In this document: in pieces, positions 14,318 through 22,135 of the stretch | How positions within the stretch are numbered: position 1 is the first letter of the stretch | Layout: every line of letters begins with the position of its first letter | Source: Bacteroidales bacterium | GTDB lineage: Bacteria > Bacteroidota > Bacteroidia > Bacteroidales > UBA932 | Length of the DNA: 64,000 nt | Assembly (NCBI GenBank): GCA_017625535.1 | Contig: JAGAKR010000022.1 | Coordinates: 30,349-94,348 of the forward strand | Direction of reading: 5' to 3' | Notes under the pieces: model-generated | Seen by the model: the letters and a program-made list of their open reading frames with translations, nothing else | Databases searched by the model: none | Told to the model about the DNA's origin: nothing | Program-made: the position numbers and the translations under genes

Positions 14318-16909
14318 TTACCAATTTAATGAAAAACCTATCAGATATTCAGCATCCCTAAGGACAGTTGCTTTGCTCACTGTTGATGCTCCGCTGAAAT
14401 AAGTGTAATTGTACTCTTTGGTATCCAGCACATTCCTCAAAAGGGCATAGACCTTCATCTTTGGTCCAAAACTGTACTCTGCTCTAAAATCCAGGAATGG
14501 CAGTGAGATATCTTCATATCTCTTGTCACTGGAGGTCTGCCAGTAATGGTACAATTCCCCTTTAAGCAACAATTTCTCTACTGGGAACCAGTTTGCCGTT
14601 GCCTTTGCTGTTATGTGGTCTATCCCCTGTGATTTGCCGCTTTTGAATATACTGTGGGTATATGAACCCGAACATACTGCCGAAAAGTTGTCTGATGGGG
14701 TGAACTCCATATCTGCACTGCAACTGACGCCCTCTGTATCATATTGGTAATACTCCCCCTGCAAATATTGTTCTGCTCGGTTCAAGGAGTACTCAAATCC
14801 CCCCTTCAACGAGAACACATTGCCAAATAGTTTCTTCACATTGGCTCCAACTGAAAATCTCCTGTTATCGGTCCCTTCATCTATATAAGTTACAAGCGTG
14901 TAATCCTGCAGATACATATCCTGTTGTGCAACACTGGAATGGAAAACATTGTATGACACATTAAGGTTCCAGAATATCATACTTGCAAAACTGCTGTGTG
15001 ACAATGACAAATTGTAGAATTGGGAGATTCTCTCCGGTACCGCATCATATTTGTAAAGATTCCTGTATCCGGTGTATATATATCCTTTTCCCATAGTTCC
15101 AATTCCGCCCACACTGTTGCTTATGCTTGCCCTGCCCTTAATTGCAAGAGAAGTGGAAAGATTATGCTCTGCATATACAGAAGGGGCATAAATCAAATAC
15201 ATCCTGCTGTCTCCATCCAGGAAATCGCCCCTTAGTGCCAAAGGTGCACCAAAATCAATTTTGGTTTTCCGGTATTTCATAAAATAGGATACATCCGCAT
15301 ATGGCTGTACCATAAAAAGATGCAGGTTATTGTACATGGAATCTATATGTGGTGTAACTATAGATTCATATCCGTTATATTCCGCCTTTACACCTGGAGT
15401 AAAGGTAAATGTTCCGTTTCCCATCTGTCTGGAAAATGAAGAGTAGACATTGGCCCTTGCGTTGTCTGTATAGAAGTCCTGTACAACTTCATTTCCCCCG
15501 AACAAGGAACTTATATTATCTGAAAGCACAACCATAGACTGGTTTTGTCGGGAATAATGCATATCAACATTCAATTTCCGGACTTTTGAATTTTTCTTCC
15601 CGACAATTGACAGTTTGTTTTCTGCAATGAAATTTGGCAAATCATAATCCTGCACATAGCCTCCCTGCAAACTTTTACGCACACTTCCTGCCTCATTGAA
15701 AAGGGCTTTTATTGAGAATACATTCTCCACGTACTTTTGTTTGCCGTTGAATGTGTAGGTTATCTCACCTTCCAGCAGTTTGTCTGAGCGTTTGCGCAAC
15801 ATACTGTCAGCAATGACAACAGGCTCCATATCTGCCGGAGTAACTACAGACTTTGTATACACTTCATCCCGTCTGATATCTGAAAAGAATACTACATTCT
15901 GGCGTAATGCGGCATCCGCAGAAAGCTTGTTCAAATTGTTCACAGAAACTGCATTGGATTTGTTGTTGTAATAGTAGTTTTTGGGAACAGGGAGATTAAC
16001 ACTGTTCACAGGAAACAGATCTTCCAGTCCTCCCCCCTGGATTTCCGATAGTCTATATGCTCCAGGCTGCAGATTCTGGGTTCTTGTTTCCATTATTATA
16101 TCTTCGCCGGAGTTGTCGGTCTTGGCAATTGCCATAGTCTGCCGGCCACTGCCAAAGTTCATTGCCGTTACCTTCCCCTGGTATAATATATCGGGAAGCC
16201 CTATATGTCCTCCTATAGTCCAGATCCACCTGTTTTTTGCCTTCTCTTTCAGTTTTATGTTCAAGGCTGCCTGATTGCTCTTTACAAGCCCCTCCAGTGC
16301 CCTGATTGGCTGGTGCTCATAATATACACTTACCGCAGAGATATCTTCAGGTCGTATATTCTTTATGGCCAGGCCATAACGGCCTCCCAACAAATCCATA
16401 TCCTCTATATAGACCTTGTTCACATTAACGCCCTGGACCTTTACTTGTCCTGTGGTTGTAACCTGTACGTGTGGCAGACGGTTGAGAACCTCTTGCAGGG
16501 AATTGTCCTCTTTTCTTACAAATGTATTGGCATCGTATGTTACGGTATCCCCGGCAACCTTAATTGTAACAGGTTTTACTGTAATGGTTGGCAACTGTAA
16601 ATTCTCCTCCTCCAGAACAACATCCTTCACAAGTGTTGTTGCCCCTTTCATATCTACCCGTAGAGAGGTTCTTTTATACCCCATCAGATAAAAATCCAGA
16701 TTTGTGAAACTCCCGGGTATTTTAAGGTCATATGCACCATTGTCTTGTGCAATTGCATATGAGATAACCTTGTCGTTATTGTAGACTGTGACTATTGCAC
16801 CGGGCAAAGGATTGCCCGCAACATCAGAGATATTGCCGCTTACCCTTGTCTGAGACAAAGCATGGAAACAGAAAAGGGTACAGATTATCAATAATAGCAC
16901 TCTTTTCAT
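14318..16909 (-). CDS. TonB-dependent receptor-like outer-membrane protein
   Basis: The 863 residues open with a signal peptide (VLLLIICTLFCFHALSQ). A carboxypeptidase-regulatory-like domain (about 21-100, with VSGNISDVAGNPLPGAIVTV) and a plug-like segment (about 115-215, with LQEVLNRLPHVQVTTTGQVK) follow. The remainder is a beta-barrel ending in an aromatic C-terminal strand (AEYLIGFSLNW). It starts 9 bases after the GLPGLI-family gene stop, a common Bacteroidetes pairing, so the two are probably one operon. The substrate is unknown; the short plug and lack of a SusD partner argue against a polysaccharide-utilisation system. Confidence 0.85.
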   Translation of the reverse strand: MKRVLLLIICTLFCFHALSQTRVSGNISDVAGNPLPGAIVTVYNNDKVISYAIAQDNGAYDLKIPGSFTNLDFYLMGYKRTSLRVDMKGATTLVKDVVLEEENLQLPTITVKPVTIKVAGDTVTYDANTFVRKEDNSLQEVLNRLPHVQVTTTGQVKVQGVNVNKVYIEDMDLLGGRYGLAIKNIRPEDISAVSVYYEHQPIRALEGLVKSNQAALNIKLKEKAKNRWIWTIGGHIGLPDILYQGKVTAMNFGSGRQTMAIAKTDNSGEDIIMETRTQNLQPGAYRLSEIQGGGLEDLFPVNSVNLPVPKNYYYNNKSNAVSVNNLNKLSADAALRQNVVFFSDIRRDEVYTKSVVTPADMEPVVIADSMLRKRSDKLLEGEITYTFNGKQKYVENVFSIKALFNEAGSVRKSLQGGYVQDYDLPNFIAENKLSIVGKKNSKVRKLNVDMHYSRQNQSMVVLSDNISSLFGGNEVVQDFYTDNARANVYSSFSRQMGNGTFTFTPGVKAEYNGYESIVTPHIDSMYNNLHLFMVQPYADVSYFMKYRKTKIDFGAPLALRGDFLDGDSRMYLIYAPSVYAEHNLSTSLAIKGRASISNSVGGIGTMGKGYIYTGYRNLYKYDAVPERISQFYNLSLSHSSFASMIFWNLNVSYNVFHSSVAQQDMYLQDYTLVTYIDEGTDNRRFSVGANVKKLFGNVFSLKGGFEYSLNRAEQYLQGEYYQYDTEGVSCSADMEFTPSDNFSAVCSGSYTHSIFKSGKSQGIDHITAKATANWFPVEKLLLKGELYHYWQTSSDKRYEDISLPFLDFRAEYSFGPKMKVYALLRNVLDTKEYNYTYFSGASTVSKATVLRDAEYLIGFSLNW

Positions 16910-16918
16910 AGCCGGTGT

Positions 16919-17731
16919 TTATTTTATCAGGTATATAGGAATATAGTACCTCTTTTTGGGTGGTGCTGTAGAAGATGATGAAATGACGTTAAAATATATT
17001 TTCTCAAATTTTTGATGATCTGTTTCTGCCATACGTTCAGCCCTTAGCAGATCTTTTATTTTCATCTCTCTAACATCCTTATTGTCTGCCGGCAAAAAGA
17101 CTCTATATGGTTCAGCCAACTGCCCTACATTTTCACAAGTGAATTTGAAATACCCGTTAGAGTCATTTGCCTGCATTACAAGCCCAGGCAATCCCCATAA
17201 TAACCAAGGTCCGTCATTTACAGGTATCTGTGGTGCGTACCATACCTCCCATAACCTCCCTGCAACAGTTGCTGCTGCCTTATGACACAGATAACCATTT
17301 ATGGTAAGTGTATCCTGCTCCAATTTCCACTGTGGCATTTCCAAATCTTCAACTGCTCTGTAGAAATTTATCATCAACTTGTTTGTATAATGATATTTGC
17401 CCTCCACAAATCTCTTGTCAAGATTCCAATTCACTCCTCTCGGAAGAGGCCTGATTTGCTCCACCACCTCCATCCAATGCATGCCTTCTGCAAACAGCGC
17501 TTTTGATACAGAATCTCTGTATTGGTTCGCCCTGCTGTAAAAATAAGAATGCCCGCTCTTGCAAATATCCAAAAAGTATGTATCCTTGTAATATCCTGTT
17601 TTGGTAGAATCTTTCTTAAACCTATAGGTATATTCAGCTCTGTAATATGCAGTATTATCCAGAATTTCCTGGGCAGATGAACTTATATGAAATACGCCCA
17701 AAAAAAGAATTGCAAATAAGGTCTTTTTCAT
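16919..17731 (-). CDS. GLPGLI family protein
   Basis: The 270 residues carry a signal peptide (LFAILFLGVFHISSSAQ) and the family signature NDGPWLLWGLPGLVMQANDS in the second half. The upstream WEVWYAPQIPV typical of the group is also present. The GLPGLI family is widespread in Bacteroidetes, secreted, and of unknown biochemical role; it is often next to TonB-type receptors, as here. It leads the operon with the receptor, from a promoter at 17807-17838. Confidence 0.88.
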   Translation of the reverse strand: MKKTLFAILFLGVFHISSSAQEILDNTAYYRAEYTYRFKKDSTKTGYYKDTYFLDICKSGHSYFYSRANQYRDSVSKALFAEGMHWMEVVEQIRPLPRGVNWNLDKRFVEGKYHYTNKLMINFYRAVEDLEMPQWKLEQDTLTINGYLCHKAAATVAGRLWEVWYAPQIPVNDGPWLLWGLPGLVMQANDSNGYFKFTCENVGQLAEPYRVFLPADNKDVREMKIKDLLRAERMAETDHQKFEKIYFNVISSSSTAPPKKRYYIPIYLIK

Positions 17732-17806
17732 AGTCTGTAATCTTTAAGTCAATAATTAACTATAAGGTTGCTGAGAATGAAAAAATGGAAGTCACCACAA
17801 CCATTG

Positions 17807-17838
17807 GCAAGATATGAAAATAATTGCATTTTCGCAAG
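17807..17838 (-). promoter_or_regulatory. Promoter of GLPGLI-receptor operon
   Basis: On the minus strand CTTG (17838-17835) is followed after 20 bases by TATCTTGC (17814-17807). The same -7 octamer occurs at 9575-9582 and 35128-35135. The leader to the ATG at 17731 is about 70 bases. Confidence 0.5.
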
Positions 17839-17858
17839 CCTGATAATTATACTATAGC

Positions 17859-17955
17859 CCCTATCGGGATGATTTTAAAATAATTTTATTATTTTTGTAC
17901 CCGATAAGGATGATTTTATATCCATTTGTTTTGAATTGTACCCGAAAGGGATAAT
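17859..17955 (+). promoter_or_regulatory. Three operator-like repeats spaced 41 bp, plus -7 box, before hipB
   Basis: CCCTATCGGGATGAT (17859), CCCGATAAGGATGAT (17900) and CCCGAAAGGGATAAT (17941) are direct repeats at exactly 41-bp intervals. Each has a CCC-N4-(N)GG core. The first two continue TTTA and the last two are preceded by GTA. TATTTTTG at 17890-17897 matches the -7 consensus, placing the middle repeat over the transcript start. This suggests cooperative autorepression by the HipB-like protein encoded immediately downstream; three helix-phased sites are typical of HipB-type control. Confidence 0.65.
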
Positions 17956-17964
17956 AGATTGCGT

Positions 17965-18168
17965 ATGAAAATAGATGAGTATATAAGGAAAAAGCGTAAA
18001 CTCCTTAATCTTACACAGCAGGAACTTGCAGAGAGAGCAGGGGTTGGTTATAGGTTTATTAGGGAACTCGAAAACGGGAAACCTACTGTGAGGATGGATA
18101 AAGTGAATCAAGTGTTGTTATTGTTTGGAGAAGAACTTCAACCTGGTAAAATAAAAGATAATCTATGA
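17965..18168 (+). CDS. hipB: HipB-like XRE-family antitoxin/repressor
   Basis: From the ATG at 17965 the 67 residues form a single helix-turn-helix domain (LTQQELAERAGVGYRFIRELENGKPTVR). A TTG two codons upstream is possible but unnecessary. In HipBST systems this protein represses its own operon. Its stop overlaps the next ATG (ATGA), and three repeat sites precede it. It lacks any extended C-terminal tail, so toxin neutralisation may rely on HipS. Confidence 0.85.
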   Translation: MKIDEYIRKKRKLLNLTQQELAERAGVGYRFIRELENGKPTVRMDKVNQVLLLFGEELQPGKIKDNL

Positions 18169-18485
18169 AACGGGCAAAAATATATATAGATGATATTTTT
18201 TGTGGAATACTTACTGAAGGTCCAGACGGCTATGGATTCAAATATACACCTGAATATCTGGCTATGAATAATGCAAAACCTGTAAGTCCTACAATGCCTC
18301 TCCAGAACGAGGAGTATGAGAAGGAAATAATGTTCCCGGTTTTTGACGGGCTGATTCCTGAAGGCTGGATGCTTGATATAGTGCATAATACGTGGAAAAT
18401 AGATCCAAGGGACAGAATGTCTTTGCTGTTGGCATGCTGTAAGGATTGTATAGGTAATATTAGTGTAAGAAGCTATGATGATTGA
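18165..18485 (+). CDS. HipS-like protein (HipA N-terminal subdomain)
   Basis: The 106 residues correspond to the N-subdomain 1 of HipA kinases: IYIDDIFCGILTEGPDGYGF, then SPTMPLQNEEYE and FPVFDGLIPEGWML. It is encoded separately from the kinase, as in HipBST loci of E. coli O127 and many Bacteroidetes loci. In the studied HipBST system this small protein is the antitoxin. It overlaps hipB by 4 bases and the kinase gene by 11 bases, which implies translational coupling. Confidence 0.85.
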   Translation: MKRAKIYIDDIFCGILTEGPDGYGFKYTPEYLAMNNAKPVSPTMPLQNEEYEKEIMFPVFDGLIPEGWMLDIVHNTWKIDPRDRMSLLLACCKDCIGNISVRSYDD

Positions 18486-19452
18486 AATGGAAAACAAGTG
18501 TTTATATTGTTATAGAGAATTAAAGAAGGGGGAGGCAGGATATCATGCTTCGTGCGCTTCCAAACTGTTTGGGAGCACAAAGGCACCCGTAATGCCATAC
18601 TCCAGAAACAATATTGGAGATCTCGCACTTGAGATTCTGAAGTCAAGGACATCCGTTACAGGTGTACAGCCCAAGTTATCATTGGATATAAATAAAGGTG
18701 CAAAGAATGAACCCGACCGCCTTACAATTGTGGGGCTATGGGGTAATTACATACTTAAGCCGCAAAGCCCAAAATTCAATTCTTTGCCAGAATTGGAGGA
18801 TCTTACAATGAAGATGGCTTCTGCAGCAAAAATTGAAACGGCTGTACATGGTCTGATACGGATGTCAGACGGTGAGTTGGCCTATATTACCAAAAGGATG
18901 GACAGGAAAAGCAATGGCGCCAAAATTTCAATGCTGGATATGTGCCAATTGAGCAACAGACTCACAGAGCATAAGTATCTGGGGACATATACACAGTTGG
19001 CAGACATAATAAAAAGATATTCTGCAGTTCCTGTTTTGGATATACAGCGCTATTGGGAAATAGTCATTTTCTCATGGATTACCGGTAATTCCGATATGCA
19101 CTGCAAAAATTTCTCCCTTATGGAAAGGGACGGGATAGGTTATACTTTATCTCCCGCTTATGATTTGCTTGCTGTTCTATTGACAGGAATAGATGACAAA
19201 GATGAACTTGCCATGCCATTGACGGGATATAACTTTGAAAGCGACAAGAGTTTCTTGGGCTATAACAGAGCATCTTTTTTGGAAGCTATGGCCATTAGCG
19301 GGATAGACTCCGTAATAGCCAATAAACTTATTGGCAGGATGATAAAAAACAGAAGTAAATGGTTTGAATTGATAGAAAGTTCATTCTTGTCATTATCTTT
19401 AAAATATGCATATAAAGAGTTGATTGACGACAGGATAGAAAAATTGGGCTGA
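18475..19452 (+). CDS. HipT-like serine/threonine kinase toxin
   Basis: The 325 residues form the kinase core of the HipA family. A small Cys/His knuckle (CLYCYRELKKGEAGYHASC, residues 9-27) opens the protein. The Gly-rich loop reads SVTGVQPKLS (60-69), the ATP-site lysine lies in YILKP, the catalytic Asp207 in GNSDMHCKNFSL and the metal-binding Asp230 in SPAYDLLA. All catalytic residues appear intact. Alternative ATGs at 18478 and 18487 are possible; the last falls just after the HipS stop. Known HipT phosphorylates tryptophanyl-tRNA synthetase, but the target here is unknown. It is followed by palindrome copy 5. Confidence 0.85.
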   Translation: MMIEMENKCLYCYRELKKGEAGYHASCASKLFGSTKAPVMPYSRNNIGDLALEILKSRTSVTGVQPKLSLDINKGAKNEPDRLTIVGLWGNYILKPQSPKFNSLPELEDLTMKMASAAKIETAVHGLIRMSDGELAYITKRMDRKSNGAKISMLDMCQLSNRLTEHKYLGTYTQLADIIKRYSAVPVLDIQRYWEIVIFSWITGNSDMHCKNFSLMERDGIGYTLSPAYDLLAVLLTGIDDKDELAMPLTGYNFESDKSFLGYNRASFLEAMAISGIDSVIANKLIGRMIKNRSKWFELIESSFLSLSLKYAYKELIDDRIEKLG

Positions 19453-19456
19453 GATT

Positions 19457-19503
19457 GATATAAAGCAACAGGTTGGCCGCTGGCCAACCTGTTGCTTTAT
19501 ATC
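19457..19503. terminator. Palindromic terminator, GGTTGGCC family copy 5 (22-bp stem)
   Basis: The arms at 19457-19478 and 19482-19503 are perfect 22-bp complements around a 3-base loop. The core ACAGGTTGGCC is shared with four other copies, and the flanking GATATAAAGCA/TGCTTTATATC extends the stem. It overlaps the batE stop codon at 19497-19499 and lies between convergent hipT and batE. Confidence 0.85.
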
Positions 19504-20261
19504 ACCTCAACATCATTCATCTGCATCCACCCCTGTCTTCCGTCCGAGATCTCTATGCGGCACCATTTGCCGGCCTCTTCCAGAATTTCAACCTTTGAGC
19601 CTTCATGCAGGATGAACAGGTTGTTTCCCGTAGCATTTGGGGCACTCTTCACATTGCTCACCGGCACCATTACAATGGCTTCATCCTCACTGTTGGCATT
19701 TGCCCTCAGATTGGCTGCAAAAATTACTGCAAAGATTGCAAAGAGGAACACAATGCAGGCCATTACAAAAGAGAACTTGCGCTGGCCGGTTGTAGGGGCA
19801 AACTTGAACAGCAGCATAAGCAGTGCAACAACCGCAAACAGTGCCACCGAAACATATGCCCATCCGTTTGATGAAATCATATTGCGTATCTCCTTTATCC
19901 AGGTGGAAAGGATGAACTCCGGCACCACCTCTATTTTGTCAAGTGTCTGCAACCTTGCAATCTGCAGGTTTGTCTTTGCATCCTCCCCGGCAGGATTGAG
20001 CTTAAGGGCCTTCTCATAATAGAGGATTGCCTTGCCCATACTGCCTGTCTTGTAATATGCATTGCCTATATTATAGTACAATTTGTATGAATGCACCCCG
20101 TTCTCCTCTATCTTAAGGTAATCATTGAGGGCTGTCTCATACTGCCCCATAGAGTAGGCATCATTTGCACTGTTCCACAACAGGCCGTTGCTGTTGGCGC
20201 TAAGGTTAACAGCAATCATAAGGCACAATGCCACAAAAACATATTTTATCTTATGGTTCAT
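19497..20261 (-). CDS. batE: BatE: TPR and SH3-like protein of the aerotolerance operon
   Basis: The 254 residues have a signal peptide, two TPR-like units (ANDAYSMGQYETALNDYLKI and YNIGNAYYKTGSMGKAILYY), two membrane segments (about 130-150 and 165-185), and a C-terminal bacterial SH3 domain (ILHEGSKVEILEEAGKWCRI ending in GWMQMNDVEVI). This is the standard BatE layout with an SH3 end. It is last in the Bat operon, one base after the batD stop. The Bat proteins are linked to oxygen tolerance in Bacteroides fragilis; their biochemical function is not settled. Confidence 0.88.
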   Translation of the reverse strand: MNHKIKYVFVALCLMIAVNLSANSNGLLWNSANDAYSMGQYETALNDYLKIEENGVHSYKLYYNIGNAYYKTGSMGKAILYYEKALKLNPAGEDAKTNLQIARLQTLDKIEVVPEFILSTWIKEIRNMISSNGWAYVSVALFAVVALLMLLFKFAPTTGQRKFSFVMACIVFLFAIFAVIFAANLRANANSEDEAIVMVPVSNVKSAPNATGNNLFILHEGSKVEILEEAGKWCRIEISDGRQGWMQMNDVEVI

Positions 20262-20262
20262 A

Positions 20263-22110
20263 TTACAACTCTCCCTCCAAATTAGATATTACCGCTATTG
20301 CCTTTGCATACTGGGCAGACATCTCCCCTGCCCCGCCGTCCATAGAGTAACGGGCCATCTCGCAATCCTCAAGCAACTGCATGAACTCCTCTATATTGCC
20401 CTTAGAAACCTTCTTGGCCTCCATTGTCTCCTTAATGGTATCGCGCTGCATATCCGCAAACTGTATGGCCAGTTTGTCACTTATATATCCAAGCAGTGCC
20501 TTGTGCATCTCTTCATAGAATGGTGAGCGCAAATTCTGCTGCATATACTGTTCGGCAAGTTTCAATCTCTTCCTTGCAACCTTGTTGGCCTTCCTGTTCC
20601 TGGTTCTCACCACATCGCCACGGAGTTTTGCCCTCCTGCGCAGGAACTGGTATACCGCCGCATAAGCAGCAACTATAAGGGCCAGCACCACAAAATAGAG
20701 CACACTGCCCACAAAGAACCTCCCTTTGGCAGAGAAGCCTGCACCACCCTGCAGGATATACCTTATATCCTCGCCCAGAGAAGCCACAGCCTGTTTTGAA
20801 ACACCCTGTATAAGGCTGCCGCCAGAAACCACATTGTCACCTTTTGTAACTTTAACTGCAACAGGAAGGCTCTTGAGCGTTACATACCTGTTTGACTTTA
20901 CATCATAGTAACTGTACTCAACCGGAGGTATCTCAAACACACCCTCGCTTCTTGGTATGAACGGGTACTCAAAAGTCTTGCTCCCCTGTATGCCGTTCAC
21001 TCCATACGAATAGTTGTTGGAGGTCTTCATATCATACAGTTCAAAATCTGCAGGCAGTTCCACCTTTGGAGCCTCTATAAGGTTAAGGTTGCCGCTGCCT
21101 TTTACAGTTACAACAAGAGAACCAGCCTCGTGAGCCTTAACGCTGTCCCTGCTCAATTTCACATCAAGTGAGAACTCTCCCACACCCTGTCCGAACGATG
21201 CCGGCGCACCTGCCGGAAGCGATGATACCTTTATGGTTGCCTGGCCGGAATTTATCCTCTTCTTTACAATCTGGTATCCCGAATCAAAGAAATCGTCAAA
21301 GATGGAGCGTCCGCCGCTTGGGGTTGTCCTCACCTGCACCTGGCATATCATCTCCGCAGGTTTTACGGTTACATCACCTGTCTGCTGCGGCAAGAGCATA
21401 TATTTACGGAGTACAGCAGAATTATATATCTGGCCGTCCACATTCTCCCTTACAAAATTTATGTTCTGCGGGGTCTCAATCTCCTGACTCCAGAAACCGT
21501 CAAATACAGGGAAGCGGATATCCTCAAAACCCGCAATAGGAACCCTGGTATAAAGTTTGAGTGTGGCAATTATAGGCTCACCCTTCACAACTTTGGTTTT
21601 GCTGAAAGAGAGTTTCAGGAACACATCCTTTGCAGAAATTTCCCCCTGGGAACTTCTCTGCCCTGCCGGAGCATTGCCTGTAGCCTCAGCCTGGGAACTC
21701 TGCTGCCCACCCTGCTGGGCCTCACCCTTCACCACCTCAATGGAAATCTCCTTGGTTGTATATACTTTCTTCCCGATAGTGGCACTTGCTGGGGAAATCT
21801 TTGCAATCCCCTCCCCTGTAGGCCTCAGGATGAATGTATAACTTATCTCCAGCCGCTCTGTCCTCTGGCCGTTGATTATCTGGGTGCTCTGCATCCTGGA
21901 TGGCGACGGACCCGCCAGAATCTCCGCACCTGTAACTGTAGGGTTTACAAAATCCGAGATCTCCCCGTCTGCAGTATACACTACCCTGAAAATCTCATCC
22001 GCTCCAACTACCCTTGGGGCATCAACCGTAAAAGTGTTCTGGGCAAAAGCGCTGCCGCCCACAAAGAGCATCAGCAATAGAAGCACCTTTCTCAAATATC
22101 TCATATACAC
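20263..22110 (-). CDS. batD: BatD: oxygen-tolerance protein
   Basis: The 615 residues begin with a signal peptide (VLLLLMLFVGGSAFAQ); the second ATG, at 22104, may be the real start. The N-terminal two thirds hold repeated Ig-like beta domains typical of BatD (DAPRVVGADEIFRVVYTADG and FLKLSFSKTKVVKGEPIIATL). One membrane segment (about 455-480) and a cytoplasmic Arg/Lys-rich helical tail follow. It lies between the batB-batC fusion and batE on the same strand. Confidence 0.88.
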   Translation of the reverse strand: MYMRYLRKVLLLLMLFVGGSAFAQNTFTVDAPRVVGADEIFRVVYTADGEISDFVNPTVTGAEILAGPSPSRMQSTQIINGQRTERLEISYTFILRPTGEGIAKISPASATIGKKVYTTKEISIEVVKGEAQQGGQQSSQAEATGNAPAGQRSSQGEISAKDVFLKLSFSKTKVVKGEPIIATLKLYTRVPIAGFEDIRFPVFDGFWSQEIETPQNINFVRENVDGQIYNSAVLRKYMLLPQQTGDVTVKPAEMICQVQVRTTPSGGRSIFDDFFDSGYQIVKKRINSGQATIKVSSLPAGAPASFGQGVGEFSLDVKLSRDSVKAHEAGSLVVTVKGSGNLNLIEAPKVELPADFELYDMKTSNNYSYGVNGIQGSKTFEYPFIPRSEGVFEIPPVEYSYYDVKSNRYVTLKSLPVAVKVTKGDNVVSGGSLIQGVSKQAVASLGEDIRYILQGGAGFSAKGRFFVGSVLYFVVLALIVAAYAAVYQFLRRRAKLRGDVVRTRNRKANKVARKRLKLAEQYMQQNLRSPFYEEMHKALLGYISDKLAIQFADMQRDTIKETMEAKKVSKGNIEEFMQLLEDCEMARYSMDGGAGEMSAQYAKAIAVISNLEGEL

Positions 22111-22135
22111 AAATTTTAATCTCTTTTAAGTAAAA

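Noticed and set aside
14318-17731. Receptor and GLPGLI genes read as a polysaccharide-utilisation locus
   Set aside because: There is no SusD-like lipoprotein, glycoside hydrolase or sensor-regulator nearby, and the receptor has a short plug.
6528-19503. GGTTGGCC palindromes read as insertion-sequence ends
   Set aside because: No transposase gene and no target-site duplications were seen, and the copies sit singly at stop codons rather than in pairs flanking genes.
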